A stretch of 64,000 nucleotides of DNA from Bin87 sp965232895. GTDB lineage: Bacteria; Chloroflexota; Dehalococcoidia; Lucifugimonadales; UBA3495. Of the stretch, positions 8,730 through 17,109 are shown in pieces (within the stretch, counting starts at the first letter, position 1; each line of letters opens with the position of its first letter). The position numbers were made by a program, and so were the translations under genes. The stretch spans positions 806,001 through 870,000 of the forward strand of contig OZ247430.1 of NCBI GenBank assembly GCA_965232895.1, given 5' to 3'. Below the pieces are notes generated by a model. That model made no database searches. It had not been told where the DNA came from and was given only the letters and a program-made list of their open reading frames with translations.

Positions 8730-10046
8730 ATGCGCGCATTGCAGACCCGCGCCGCGCGGGCCACTCCCTTCTACTACGGGTGGGTCATACTCGGCCTTTC
8801 CGGAGTGGCATCCTATTCATCACGGCCTTTGATGTCCGTCGCGGTCCTCACGGTGTTCGTGGTCCCCATGTCCGAGCAGTTCGGCTGGACCCGGGCCCAG
8901 GTCGCCGGGGCCGTCAGCCTGGGCGGAGTGGTTGCGGTGGTTGCGGCTCCCCTGGTGGGTCCGGTTTTGGACCGCTACGGCGCCGGCATGGTGGTGGGCA
9001 TATCCTCCGGGGTCGCCGGATTGTGCGCCGTGGCCCTGGGGGCAGTGAACCACATCTGGCTGTTCTACCTGGTGTACGTGCCGGGACGCATGGTGTTCGC
9101 CAGTCCGTTGGAACTGGGAACCTCGGTGGCGGTCAGCAACTGGTTCATTCGTCGCCGCCCATTCGCGTTGGCTCTGAACCATGTCTCGCAGGGATCAGGG
9201 CTGGCGGTGATGCCGTTGGTGGCACAAGCGATCATCGGGGCCTGGGGTTGGGACACGGCATGGTACGCGCTGGGAGCGTGGACGGTGGCTGTGGGAGTGG
9301 TACCCGCGATGCTGTTAATGGCAAGACGGCCGGAAGACCTGGGGCTCGAACCGGATGGGGGAAGTGGATCCGCCGCCGCGGGCCGACAGAGGTCATCGGC
9401 GCGGCGGCCCCAGAGCGCTCAGGACGAAATCAACTTTACCCTCCGCCAGGCCACCAGGACGCGCGCGTTCTGGCTCATGGTGCTGTTTGCCTTTGCCAGT
9501 TTCATCGTACAGGCTGGCGTCTCGCTGCACCAGGTGCCGCACTTCGTCGACCAGGGGGTGCCGGCCTCGATAGCGGTGTGGACGGCCAGCACTTTCGCCA
9601 TATCCCAGGTCCCGGCCAGTATCTTCTGGTCGGCGGTATCGCAGCGGACGGCGGCGCGATACGTCATGTTGGGGTCGGGGTTGGTGGTTTCCTGTGGCGC
9701 GGTCACCACGGCATTTGCCAGCGAGATCGCCTTTGGAGTGCTGGGCGCATTCATCCTGGGGTTCGGCGTGGGCGGGCTGCACATCATCGGCCGCCTGGTG
9801 TGGGCCGACTATTTCGGTCGTCTGCACCTGGGGGCGATCCGAGCCTGGGGATTGGCGGCGCAGGTGGGCGGGCAGGCGCTGGGTCCCATCACCGCCGGGC
9901 TGACGGTGGACCGGGTGGGCAGCTACCAGGGAGCGTTCCTGGCGTTCGGCATCAATCTTGCTGTGGTGTCCCTGTTGATGCTCACCGCGACGCGCCCGGG
10001 ACGGGAGGCTGCCGATGGCGAGCAGCCGACCAACGCGGCCGGTTAG
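8730..10046 (+). CDS. Major facilitator superfamily transporter
   Basis: A 438-residue integral membrane protein of MFS type, in the group that includes monocarboxylate and oxalate/formate carriers. It opens with ATPFYYGWVILGLSGVASYS, typical of that group, and hydrophobic segments continue through two six-helix halves separated by a polar loop (residues about 205-235, RRPEDLGLEPDG onward). The MFS signature between helices 2 and 3 reads PVLDRYGAGMV. The substrate is unknown. ATG 8730 is the likely start; a TTG at 8727 is just upstream. There is no clear ribosome binding site because three copies of a 15-bp tandem repeat occupy that position. Confidence 0.88.
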   Translation: MRALQTRAARATPFYYGWVILGLSGVASYSSRPLMSVAVLTVFVVPMSEQFGWTRAQVAGAVSLGGVVAVVAAPLVGPVLDRYGAGMVVGISSGVAGLCAVALGAVNHIWLFYLVYVPGRMVFASPLELGTSVAVSNWFIRRRPFALALNHVSQGSGLAVMPLVAQAIIGAWGWDTAWYALGAWTVAVGVVPAMLLMARRPEDLGLEPDGGSGSAAAGRQRSSARRPQSAQDEINFTLRQATRTRAFWLMVLFAFASFIVQAGVSLHQVPHFVDQGVPASIAVWTASTFAISQVPASIFWSAVSQRTAARYVMLGSGLVVSCGAVTTAFASEIAFGVLGAFILGFGVGGLHIIGRLVWADYFGRLHLGAIRAWGLAAQVGGQALGPITAGLTVDRVGSYQGAFLAFGINLAVVSLLMLTATRPGREAADGEQPTNAAG

Positions 10047-10076
10047 CCGGCGACGGCAGTCCGCGCAGGACCCGCG

Positions 10077-10436
10077 CTATTGCCAGGCGCGCAGACGGAT
10101 CTCCTCGCTGGCGTCCATGTCCGCCTGCGCCTCGTCCGGCTGGTCGTTGAACAGGTACGACAGCGACCGTCGGGAGTAGTAGTTGTCGTCGTCAGGGTCC
10201 AGCCGGATGGCCTCGGTCAGGTCATCGATGGACTGCTGGTACTCGCCCACCTCGTACCAGGAGACGCCGCGGTTGAACCACGCGTCGGCGCACGTTGCGT
10301 CCAGTTCGATTGCCGTCGTGTAGTCCGCAATGGCGCGCTCGTACACGCCGTTGCGGCTGTAACGGTTGCCCCGGTCAACGTATTCTTCTGGCGTTTCCGG
10401 TTCCGGAGGCTGAATGGGTGTGTTCCGGGAAGTCAC
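10077..10436 (-). CDS. Small TPR-repeat protein
   Basis: The 119-residue product contains about three tetratricopeptide repeats: EEYVDRGNRYSRNGVYERAI, then ATCADAWFNRGVSWYEVGEY, then DNYYSRRSLSYLFNDQPDEA. Such proteins are adaptors for protein-protein contacts. I chose the GTG at 10436, which starts 8 bp after the stop of the upstream dehydrogenase gene; the open frame continues upstream only as a shadow of that gene. The close spacing suggests co-transcription with the SDR at 10445-11236. No signal peptide is evident. Confidence 0.75.
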   Translation of the reverse strand: MTSRNTPIQPPEPETPEEYVDRGNRYSRNGVYERAIADYTTAIELDATCADAWFNRGVSWYEVGEYQQSIDDLTEAIRLDPDDDNYYSRRSLSYLFNDQPDEAQADMDASEEIRLRAWQ

Positions 10437-10444
10437 GTATCGCC

Positions 10445-11236
10445 CTACATGACCGACCGGACCAGCCCGCCATCTACCAGCATCGTCGTGCCGGTGATGT
10501 AGCTGGAGCGGGACGACGCCAGGAACGCCACCAGGTACGCCAACTCGCGAGGTTCGCCGATGCGCTTGAGGGCCGTCTGCTCCGCCCGTTGGGCCAGCGC
10601 ATCCTCCAGCGGAATTCCCTGCGTGCGCGCCCGGTCTTCGACGTTCTCCATCATGCGTTCCGACATGATGCTGCCGGGGCAAACGTTGTTGATCAGGATG
10701 TTTTCGTTCCCCAGGTCGTCGGCGAGGTTCTTCATGAACCCGATGACGCCCATGCGCGTCGCGGCGGAAAGGGCCAGGTTGGGGATGGGAGTATAGACAG
10801 TGCTGGCCAGGATGTTGATGATCCTTCCGCCACCCTGGGCGCGCAGGTGCGGAAGGGCCTCCCGGGTCATCCGGGCAAAGAAGAACAGCGACCGGTTGGC
10901 TGAAACCTGCCAGAGTTCTTCGGTGGAGTCCTTGGCGTAGGCCTGGGGAGGGCCGCCCGAGTTGTTGACCATGATGTCGATCTGCCCGAAGTGCGTGGCC
11001 GTGTGCGCCACCAACTCGGCAATGGTCTCCTCGTTGTCCAGATCGCCGGCGTAGGTGAAGATATCAGCGCCCGTGGCGGCCCGTATCTCGTCCGCGGCCT
11101 GTTCCAGCGGACCCGGATTTCGCGCGCACATGGCAACGCGAGCCCCTTCTTCGGCCAGCACCTCGGAGCACGCTCGCCCCAGCCCGCGACTGGCGCCGCC
11201 CACTATCGCCACCTTACCGTTCAGTTGCAGATCCAT
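10445..11236 (-). CDS. SDR-family protein with altered active site
   Basis: This 263-residue short-chain dehydrogenase/reductase-like protein has the Rossmann glycine motif as VGGASRGLG (residues about 10-18), a VNNSGG version of the NNAG motif, and the C-terminal ITGTTMLVDGGL typical of 3-oxoacyl reductase relatives. The catalytic YxxxK is not there: at the aligned position the sequence reads NLALSAATRMG, placing Leu and Thr where Tyr and Lys are expected. Related sequences with PIPNLALS at this point exist, so this may be a divergent subfamily with changed chemistry. ATG 11236 is preceded by GGAGG. It is the first gene of a pair with the TPR protein. Confidence 0.9.
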   Translation of the reverse strand: MDLQLNGKVAIVGGASRGLGRACSEVLAEEGARVAMCARNPGPLEQAADEIRAATGADIFTYAGDLDNEETIAELVAHTATHFGQIDIMVNNSGGPPQAYAKDSTEELWQVSANRSLFFFARMTREALPHLRAQGGGRIINILASTVYTPIPNLALSAATRMGVIGFMKNLADDLGNENILINNVCPGSIMSERMMENVEDRARTQGIPLEDALAQRAEQTALKRIGEPRELAYLVAFLASSRSSYITGTTMLVDGGLVRSVM

Positions 11237-11374
11237 TACCCGGCCTCCTCGAATGCTGCACGGGATTATAACAGCCGATCCTGTTTTCGACGGCGACCGG
11301 CCGGCCGGTCTCTTCCCCACGCCGGCTCGGACGCCCCGGCCACCATTCGGCAATGGTGTACAATCGGCGGCGGC

Positions 11375-12322
11375 ATGGCAACGAACGTGGACATACAATC
11401 GACGGGAGCCGAGATCGAAGCCGCCGCGGTGGAATTCGCACGCGGCGCGGGTGACCTTTTGGCCGGCCACTTCGGGCGGGCCCTCAGCGTCGAGTACAAG
11501 GACAAGGCGCAGCAGGACCCGGTGACCGCCGCCGACAAGGAGACCCAGGCCTACCTGGTGGAGCGGATATCCCGTCGGTTCCCGGAGCATGGCATCCTGG
11601 GCGAAGAGGACGACGCCAGCGCCGACGGTGAGCGGTCGGCCGCCAACTTCCTGTGGGTGCTGGATCCCCTGGACGGGACCACCAACTTCATGAACGGTTT
11701 GCCCGTGTACGCTTCGTCCATCGGCGTGCTGCACCGGGGCCGCCCGCTGGCCGGCGCGGTGTATATTCCCTGGCCTTCCGCCAGCGCTTCCGGCGTCGTG
11801 GTCCACTGCCACGTTGGCGGAGGAGCTTTTGCGGACGGCGAACCCGTCTCGGTGTACCAGGCGGAGAAACCCCGGGGCGACCGTCTCATCGGACTGCCCG
11901 GCTCTTTCGGCGCGTCCACGCGGGTTGGCAAAGGACTCAAAGGGCAGCCGCTGGGTCAGCTCCGCGTCACCGGCAGCATCGCCTACGAACTTGCGATGAC
12001 CGCCCTGGGAGTGATGCAATTCGCCGTCATCGGCGCGCCGCGGATGTGGGACATGCTGGGCGGAACCGTGGCCGTGCAGGAGGCCGGCGGTACGGTGATG
12101 ACGCGGCTGTCGGGTCGAAAGCAATGGCATCCTCTCGATTCGCTGGTGCCGACCTGGGATGAGAAACCGCCCACCATGGCCGAGTTGCGCAAATGGGTTG
12201 CGCCGCTGGTGGCGGCCAACCCCACGCTGGCTCCCCTGATCGCCCACAACCTGCACAATCGCCGGCGTCCATTGCGGCGGATGGCGCACGGGGTCAAGAA
12301 GGCGCTGGGTGGTGGGAGGTAG
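11375..12322 (+). CDS. Inositol monophosphatase-family protein
   Basis: A 315-residue Mg-dependent sugar/inositol phosphatase-like protein. The metal-binding motifs are all visible: GEEDD (about residue 74), the signature DPLDGTTNF (about residue 98) and WDMLGGTVAVQEAGG near residue 228. These are the residues that bind the metals and phosphate in IMPase, CysQ and FBPase relatives. The real substrate is not evident. The C-terminal extension, about 45 residues and basic at the end, is not part of the usual domain. ATG 11375 lies only 11 bp after a TACAAT that could be a -10 element, so the transcript may have a very short leader. It is divergent from the SDR gene. Confidence 0.92.
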   Translation: MATNVDIQSTGAEIEAAAVEFARGAGDLLAGHFGRALSVEYKDKAQQDPVTAADKETQAYLVERISRRFPEHGILGEEDDASADGERSAANFLWVLDPLDGTTNFMNGLPVYASSIGVLHRGRPLAGAVYIPWPSASASGVVVHCHVGGGAFADGEPVSVYQAEKPRGDRLIGLPGSFGASTRVGKGLKGQPLGQLRVTGSIAYELAMTALGVMQFAVIGAPRMWDMLGGTVAVQEAGGTVMTRLSGRKQWHPLDSLVPTWDEKPPTMAELRKWVAPLVAANPTLAPLIAHNLHNRRRPLRRMAHGVKKALGGGR

Positions 12323-12450
12323 CCGATTTGACGGTCTGCCGCTGCTCGTGGTACGTTGGTTGCACATCGCCCCTTGAGAGTACGCTACGCTCCCCGTTAT
12401 CTTGAGCGAGCCGGAATCCTGGGGCATATTTTGTTTAGCGGTGCCTTGCG

Positions 12451-13143
12451 ATGCGAGTCGCAATCTTGATTGACGGTGGTTTTTTCCTGAGGTGGCTACC
12501 CCGTCTCACTGATCGGAATATCCTATCCGACCCCGACCGGGCCAACATCGAAATTGGCCGGCTAGTGGATGGTCATCTTAAAAGAATCAACCAAATTGAG
12601 TATGTCGCAAACCGCTACTCTCTTCTCTATCGATGCTTTTTCTATGATGCCTATCCTTATACCAAGAGAGGGCATCTTCCGGTTAGCAAGCGGGCTGTCG
12701 ATTATGCGAAATCCGACCAGGCAATGTTCCGGCTAAGATTGTTCGATAGATTGCGCAACCGACCTAACTTCGCTTTGCGGCTCGGAGAAGTTCGCCGCGA
12801 CCGGCAGTGGATAATCAGCGAGAAAGCGCAGAATGACCTGCTCGCTGGGCGGCGCACTGTAGATGATCTGACCGACGCTGATTTTGCGCCGGGGTTTCAA
12901 CAGAAGGCTGTTGATATGCGGATCGGGTTGGACATAGCGTCGATCACGCTGAAGAAACAGGCGGATACCATTGTTCTTGTCACTGGCGATAGCGACTTTG
13001 TGCCAGCCGCCAAACTGGCCCGCCGCGAAGGGGCCCGGATCATTCTGGATCCGCTCTGGCAGCGAGTAGACCCGGGCTTGTTTGAGCATATTGACCAATT
13101 GCACTGCCCGTTTCCACAACCGGGCGCCCAACAATCACTCTAG
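12451..13143 (+). CDS. NYN-domain (PIN-like) nuclease-like protein
   Basis: The 230-residue protein starts MRVAILIDGGFFLRWL and later has VDMRIGLDIASI and VLVTGDSDFVPAAKLARREG. These are the conserved acidic segments of NYN/LabA-type PIN-like domains, which cleave RNA with metal ions. The three Asp-containing blocks (around residues 8, 165 and 184) are intact, so activity is plausible. The gene stands alone on the plus strand, with base composition slightly richer in A and T than its neighbours. Whether it acts in RNA turnover or in defence cannot be told here. Confidence 0.88.
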   Translation: MRVAILIDGGFFLRWLPRLTDRNILSDPDRANIEIGRLVDGHLKRINQIEYVANRYSLLYRCFFYDAYPYTKRGHLPVSKRAVDYAKSDQAMFRLRLFDRLRNRPNFALRLGEVRRDRQWIISEKAQNDLLAGRRTVDDLTDADFAPGFQQKAVDMRIGLDIASITLKKQADTIVLVTGDSDFVPAAKLARREGARIILDPLWQRVDPGLFEHIDQLHCPFPQPGAQQSL

Positions 13144-13334
13144 TGCTTACGGGCATCGGGCGCAAATTTTCCCCATATCTCTCATCCTTTGCAGCACATC
13201 AAGACGCTTGCAGCCGGAAACGAGGTCAGCAGGACAGGTTCACCCTCCGTCGGGCGTTCGCCGTTGCCCCCGGCGGGTCACCCCCGGTAGACTGTTTGCA
13301 TAACCTTCCCGGCACCCGGTCTGGAACCTTTTCG

Positions 13335-13979
13335 ATGTCCATTCGCTACGGCGTGAGCCTGCTCACCGACCCTGACTTCACCGCCCGCACTTATCGGGCG
13401 CGCCAGTTGATTTGCGGCCAGTTCGCCTGCTGGGCGGCCGAGATGCACATGCTGCACATGCTGATGTCCGACTACTTCCCCTACGACGGCGCTGATGATC
13501 CTGCGGCAGAGAATCAGCTGGCGCGGGAACTGGAACAACTTGCCGAACGATACCGCCGCGTATCGCCGCGGTTCCCGCTTTTCAATCGGGGCATTACCAC
13601 CACGCGCGATGCAGACGACGGAAATATCTGGCTCGACTTCTCGCCCGAGGTTGTCAACGAATCCCTCTACCGGCTACAGGCGATGGTCGCCGACCTTTTG
13701 GAGCGCAATCCTCGCGTGGGTGGACCGAGGCGCGGTTTCGGTCCCGATTTTCCGCCCCAGATGCCGCTGCTTTCTCACGCGAACCTCCCCGACTCGGTCT
13801 TCGATAGCGCCGTAGAGTTCGCTCGCTCCGTTACCGACGAACTCAAGGTGTCCCAGATCACGCGCGCCTGGCGGTTGACCCTCACGCGTTTCGAGTCCAA
13901 TGCCGCCGATGACGACTGGTCCGGCGGACGATGGGCGACCGACCTCCAGTGGCGCGTGATCGGCAGCTACAGCTTGTAA
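13335..13979 (+). CDS. Hypothetical protein
   Basis: I do not recognise this 214-residue protein. It begins MSIRYGVSLLTDPDFTARTY, has a His/Met-rich run AAEMHMLHMLMSDYF near residue 40 and ends LTLTRFES then LQWRVIGSYSL. The opening faintly recalls 2H phosphoesterases, but a second HxT motif is not evident, so I do not assign that family. ATG 13335 was chosen because the reading upstream to 13143 has no family-like character. No membrane segments or signal peptide are seen. Confidence 0.6.
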   Translation: MSIRYGVSLLTDPDFTARTYRARQLICGQFACWAAEMHMLHMLMSDYFPYDGADDPAAENQLARELEQLAERYRRVSPRFPLFNRGITTTRDADDGNIWLDFSPEVVNESLYRLQAMVADLLERNPRVGGPRRGFGPDFPPQMPLLSHANLPDSVFDSAVEFARSVTDELKVSQITRAWRLTLTRFESNAADDDWSGGRWATDLQWRVIGSYSL

Positions 13980-14191
13980 CGACGGGCATCGCCGGTGCGG
14001 CGGCGCATACATCCGGTCGAGCTGCGCACCCGCGTATCCGCGACACGGACGCTGCATGTAATTTCAATCAGTCATTTTGACGGTCCCGCTCATGCTGCTA
14101 GCAGCGGCGACTCCCGGCCGCGACCCGTGGCGACGAGGGCCGATTCTGCGTGGAACCGCTGCCTGTCTCGTGCGACAATAGGTAGGCGGAC

Positions 14192-15040
14192 ATGACTATG
14201 AATATTGTAACGATGCTCGCGTCATCCCTGGTCGCGGCCATAATTATGGCCGGTATTTGCGCCGTCATCCAGGCGGTGGTCAAGGTGCGCGCCCATCGCC
14301 AACTCACCCGATTGCACCGGGAGCTGGACCTGGCGCGGCAGGAGCACATCGAGGCGATGCAGATCCAGTATCAGCGTCAGCGCCAGCTTTGTGCTGACCT
14401 CGGCTTGTCCGAGCCACCGCTGCCGGAGGCTTTACAGCCTCAACCGGAGGCTGATGCCACTGCCAAACGCCGTTTCCGCATACCGGTTAGCCTCCCCTTC
14501 CGAAACCAGCAACCACTGTTGCACCGGGCGCCTCGAGGATCGTCAGCGTTCATCGTGGGCCGCTACGGCGCCAGCTTTGCCGCCTCAACCGTGTGGAAAA
14601 CTTCCTCCGGCAACATCCTGCAGCTGCTGACCCCAGTCACCAGCCGTCTTTTGGCCTTCGGTCCTCGTGTTGCCGGTTTCGCGCCCAGGTTCGCGGCCGC
14701 CGGCGGAGGCGCCACGGGTTCCATCGCGGCCGGCACCGGAGTTCGCTTCGCCCTGGGAGCAATCTCGATCGTGGGCCTGATAATTGGCCCGGCTTTGACA
14801 GCCTGGTCCGTGTACCGGGAGTTGCGGAAGGTCCGCCGGGCTCGCCAGGAACAGGCCGAAACGCTGGCCCAATTCAGCGTCGATCTGGATGCTATGTCCC
14901 GCCGCACTGCGGAACTGGAAACCCTGCTGCCGGCGGGAGCGTGCCCGGGCCCTACTCCCAAACTGGGCGAGCCGGCTGACGCGAATGCACCGGTCTCTCT
15001 GGGTACCCGCTCGGTTGGATCGGGTCAGCCACTGGATTAG
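14192..15040 (+). CDS. Hypothetical membrane protein
   Basis: A 282-residue protein of unknown function. Residues about 5-30 form a transmembrane helix (VTMLASSLVAAIIMAGICAV), followed by a charged helical segment with many Arg, Glu and Gln, likely coiled coil. A second hydrophobic stretch is at about residues 185-212 (FALGAISIVGLIIGPALTAW), followed by another Arg/Glu-rich helix. The Ala/Gly-rich middle is low complexity. ATG 14192 was chosen as the first in frame after a GGCGGAC. Its stop codon overlaps the stop of the convergent SDR gene. Confidence 0.65.
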   Translation: MTMNIVTMLASSLVAAIIMAGICAVIQAVVKVRAHRQLTRLHRELDLARQEHIEAMQIQYQRQRQLCADLGLSEPPLPEALQPQPEADATAKRRFRIPVSLPFRNQQPLLHRAPRGSSAFIVGRYGASFAASTVWKTSSGNILQLLTPVTSRLLAFGPRVAGFAPRFAAAGGGATGSIAAGTGVRFALGAISIVGLIIGPALTAWSVYRELRKVRRARQEQAETLAQFSVDLDAMSRRTAELETLLPAGACPGPTPKLGEPADANAPVSLGTRSVGSGQPLD

Positions 15041-15819
15041 TGCATCACCAGACCGCCGTCCACGTTGATGGTCTGACCGGTGATGTTGCGCGCGCCCGGG
15101 CTGGTCAGGAACGCGGCCATGGCAGCGATGTCTTCCGGCTCGTTGGCCCTGCCGATGGGAATGTTCGACGCCCGTTGGGACTGCAACTCATCCACGGAAA
15201 TTCCCATTTCCGCCGCGCGTTGCTCCATGGTGCTGGTCGCCATCGCCGTTATCGTTGAGCCGGGGCAGATGGCATTCACGTTGATGTCGTAACGGGCGAG
15301 CTGGTGCGCCGCGATCAACGTCATGGATATGACCGCGCCCTTGCTGGCCGCATACGCCGCGTTGGATGTGCCCCGGTATCCTTTGCCGGCGATGGAGGCG
15401 ATGTTGACGATGCGGCCGCCGTTGCCCTGATCGATCATCTGCCGTGCGGTGCGCTGCATGACGAAGAATGCGCCGCGGGCGTTCACGCGGTGGATGCGGT
15501 CCCAATCGTCCTCGGTGATGTCCATGATGTCCAGGTACCGCGTTACGCCGGCATTGTTCACCAGGATGTCCACCCGTCCCAGCGCGCTCACGGTGTCGGC
15601 GATCACCCGGTCAATGTTGTCGCCATCGCCGATGTCTGCCGCGATGGCAACGCTGTTGCGTCCCGTGGCCCGCACGTCCGTGGATGTTTCCTCCACCGCG
15701 TCCGCGAGAATGTCCGTCACCGCCACGTCCGCACCCTCCCCAGCCAAGGCCAGAGCCGTTGCCCGACCCATACCGCGCCCGGCGCCGGTGACCAGCGCAA
15801 CCTTTCCTTCCAGAGACAT
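15037..15819 (-). CDS. Short-chain dehydrogenase/reductase
   Basis: A 260-residue classical SDR. It has the NAD(P)-binding motif TGAGRGMG (about residues 12-19), NNAG near 90, catalytic Ser in VNIASIAGKGYRG, and Tyr/Lys in AAYAASKGAVIS. It ends with ITGQTINVDGGLVMH, as in FabG-like enzymes. Asp in VTDILADAV after the second strand suggests NAD rather than NADP preference. It probably oxidises or reduces a hydroxyl/keto group on an unknown substrate. ATG 15819 has GGAGG 8 nt upstream; an alternative ATG at 15834 lacks that spacing. Confidence 0.93.
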   Translation of the reverse strand: MSLEGKVALVTGAGRGMGRATALALAGEGADVAVTDILADAVEETSTDVRATGRNSVAIAADIGDGDNIDRVIADTVSALGRVDILVNNAGVTRYLDIMDITEDDWDRIHRVNARGAFFVMQRTARQMIDQGNGGRIVNIASIAGKGYRGTSNAAYAASKGAVISMTLIAAHQLARYDINVNAICPGSTITAMATSTMEQRAAEMGISVDELQSQRASNIPIGRANEPEDIAAMAAFLTSPGARNITGQTINVDGGLVMH

Positions 15820-15860
15820 GATGAATTCCTCCACGGGGTAACGGGGTAATAAAGCGCCCG

Positions 15861-16586
15861 TCAGGCGCCGGTCGGTTGTTGGGTGTCAGCGCAAATTGGG
15901 CAGAGCGGTTGATTGAGGCTGGTTGCGTGTGGCTCGCCGCACTTATGGCAGCGGGAATGCGTACCGTTTTTCCCGAAACGGGAATAGCAGGAATAGCATA
16001 AGGGCCGCTCCCGGTTGAACTGCAGGGTGTCGTCGCACTCGATGCAAAATCCGGAGTCGCCCATAATCCGGGCAATGTCAGTCGCGTTTTCTACCTGCTG
16101 GCGCTGGGCTGGGAACCCGTTTCGCCTGACGATGCCGGCGTCCGACGCCCGTGTGGGGTCGGCTCCGTCCTCCAGGGTTTTTATGTATTGATCAACCTCT
16201 TTGCGCAACCGGGCGTCGCGCAGCAGGAAACCGACTTCTCGTGAATAGGTCGCCGACGTTTCGACCAAATTCATTGTTGCAACCAAAGCAGCGCTTTCGC
16301 TGGCGTAGATTTTGGCGTGGAGCATACGGACGGGAATGCCGGCGACATCGGCATAATCGACCACCGGGTTGGATTCGTCGGCCCGGTAATAGACGGTTAC
16401 TGCCACACCGCGAGCGCGAGCGGCTGACACTTCCCGCTTCAGATGTCCCCAATGTTTGTTGTAAGGAGACACTAACGTGAGCCGCTGCTGCGCCTGCGTC
16501 ACCAGACGCAACAGTGCATCCCCAATTTGCCAGTCCGCGACAAACTCAATAGATGCGCCGGAACGCCTAAACATACGCCTCTCCAA
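15861..16586 (-). CDS. PLD-like nuclease domain protein with C-terminal zinc ribbons
   Basis: The 241-residue protein has one phospholipase D-type HKD motif, MLHAKIYASESAALVATMNL (about residues 87-106), the arrangement of single-HKD Nuc/BfiI-type phosphodiesterases that work as dimers. The C-terminus (residues about 175-232) carries CxxC pairs: CIEC, CYSC, CHKC and CPIC, likely binding two zinc ions and possibly nucleic acid. A nuclease role is plausible but not shown. It follows the HEPN-like gene at 16603-17010 by 16 bp on the same strand, suggesting a two-gene unit. An inner start at 16574 is possible. Confidence 0.8.
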   Translation of the reverse strand: MERRMFRRSGASIEFVADWQIGDALLRLVTQAQQRLTLVSPYNKHWGHLKREVSAARARGVAVTVYYRADESNPVVDYADVAGIPVRMLHAKIYASESAALVATMNLVETSATYSREVGFLLRDARLRKEVDQYIKTLEDGADPTRASDAGIVRRNGFPAQRQQVENATDIARIMGDSGFCIECDDTLQFNRERPLCYSCYSRFGKNGTHSRCHKCGEPHATSLNQPLCPICADTQQPTGA

Positions 16587-16602
16587 AGATCACCGAAGCG
16601 AG

Positions 16603-17010
16603 TCAGCTGCGCTTCGTCAGAGGCTCCAGCAAGTCCAGGAGCGCACCCACCTCATCCAACGAAGCCTCAATGTTGTCAGCATGCAGGAACCGCTTGCGCT
16701 GGTAGAAGTTGCCGTGCAAGCCGTTGGCGATCTCCCGAAGGATCCTCAGCCGGTCGTCTCCGGTCAGCTGGCCTGCCTGATAGAGAACCTCGCCGAAATG
16801 CTCGTGCTTGTCATATTGCCAGCCCTGGGCGGTTGCCACGGCTTTGGCCATCCACGCTGCTGCGCCCCAGCCTTTTTCCGACGCCTGGTGCAGGTCGTCG
16901 CCGGCCAGATAACCGCGGCTTTTCTCCAGAAAGTCACGGGACTGGAGACGGTAGTCTTCAATGGTCTCGCCCATCTGGTCATAGGGCTGCATGGGGGACA
17001 TTTGTACCAT
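16603..17010 (-). CDS. HEPN/PaREP1-like small helical protein
   Basis: The 135-residue product is predicted to be all-helical, with the pattern SRDFLEKSRGYLAGDDLHQA, EKGWGAAAWMAKAVATAQGW and a later LHGNFYQRKRF. This resembles PaREP1/HEPN-type proteins, which often accompany nucleotidyltransferases or nucleases in toxin-antitoxin settings. A classical HEPN RxxxxH catalytic motif is not evident. A shorter relative lies at 50185-50580. It is the first gene of a pair with the PLD-like protein. The assignment is by pattern only. Confidence 0.6.
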   Translation of the reverse strand: MVQMSPMQPYDQMGETIEDYRLQSRDFLEKSRGYLAGDDLHQASEKGWGAAAWMAKAVATAQGWQYDKHEHFGEVLYQAGQLTGDDRLRILREIANGLHGNFYQRKRFLHADNIEASLDEVGALLDLLEPLTKRS

Positions 17011-17109
17011 GTTTGTTGCTCTCGGTAGTGGCTGTTTCTGAAGTATAGCACTTGGAATGTTGTATGAATCTGGCCGTGTGGTTCGATGCCGGTACTTGCG
17101 CGGAGGGCG

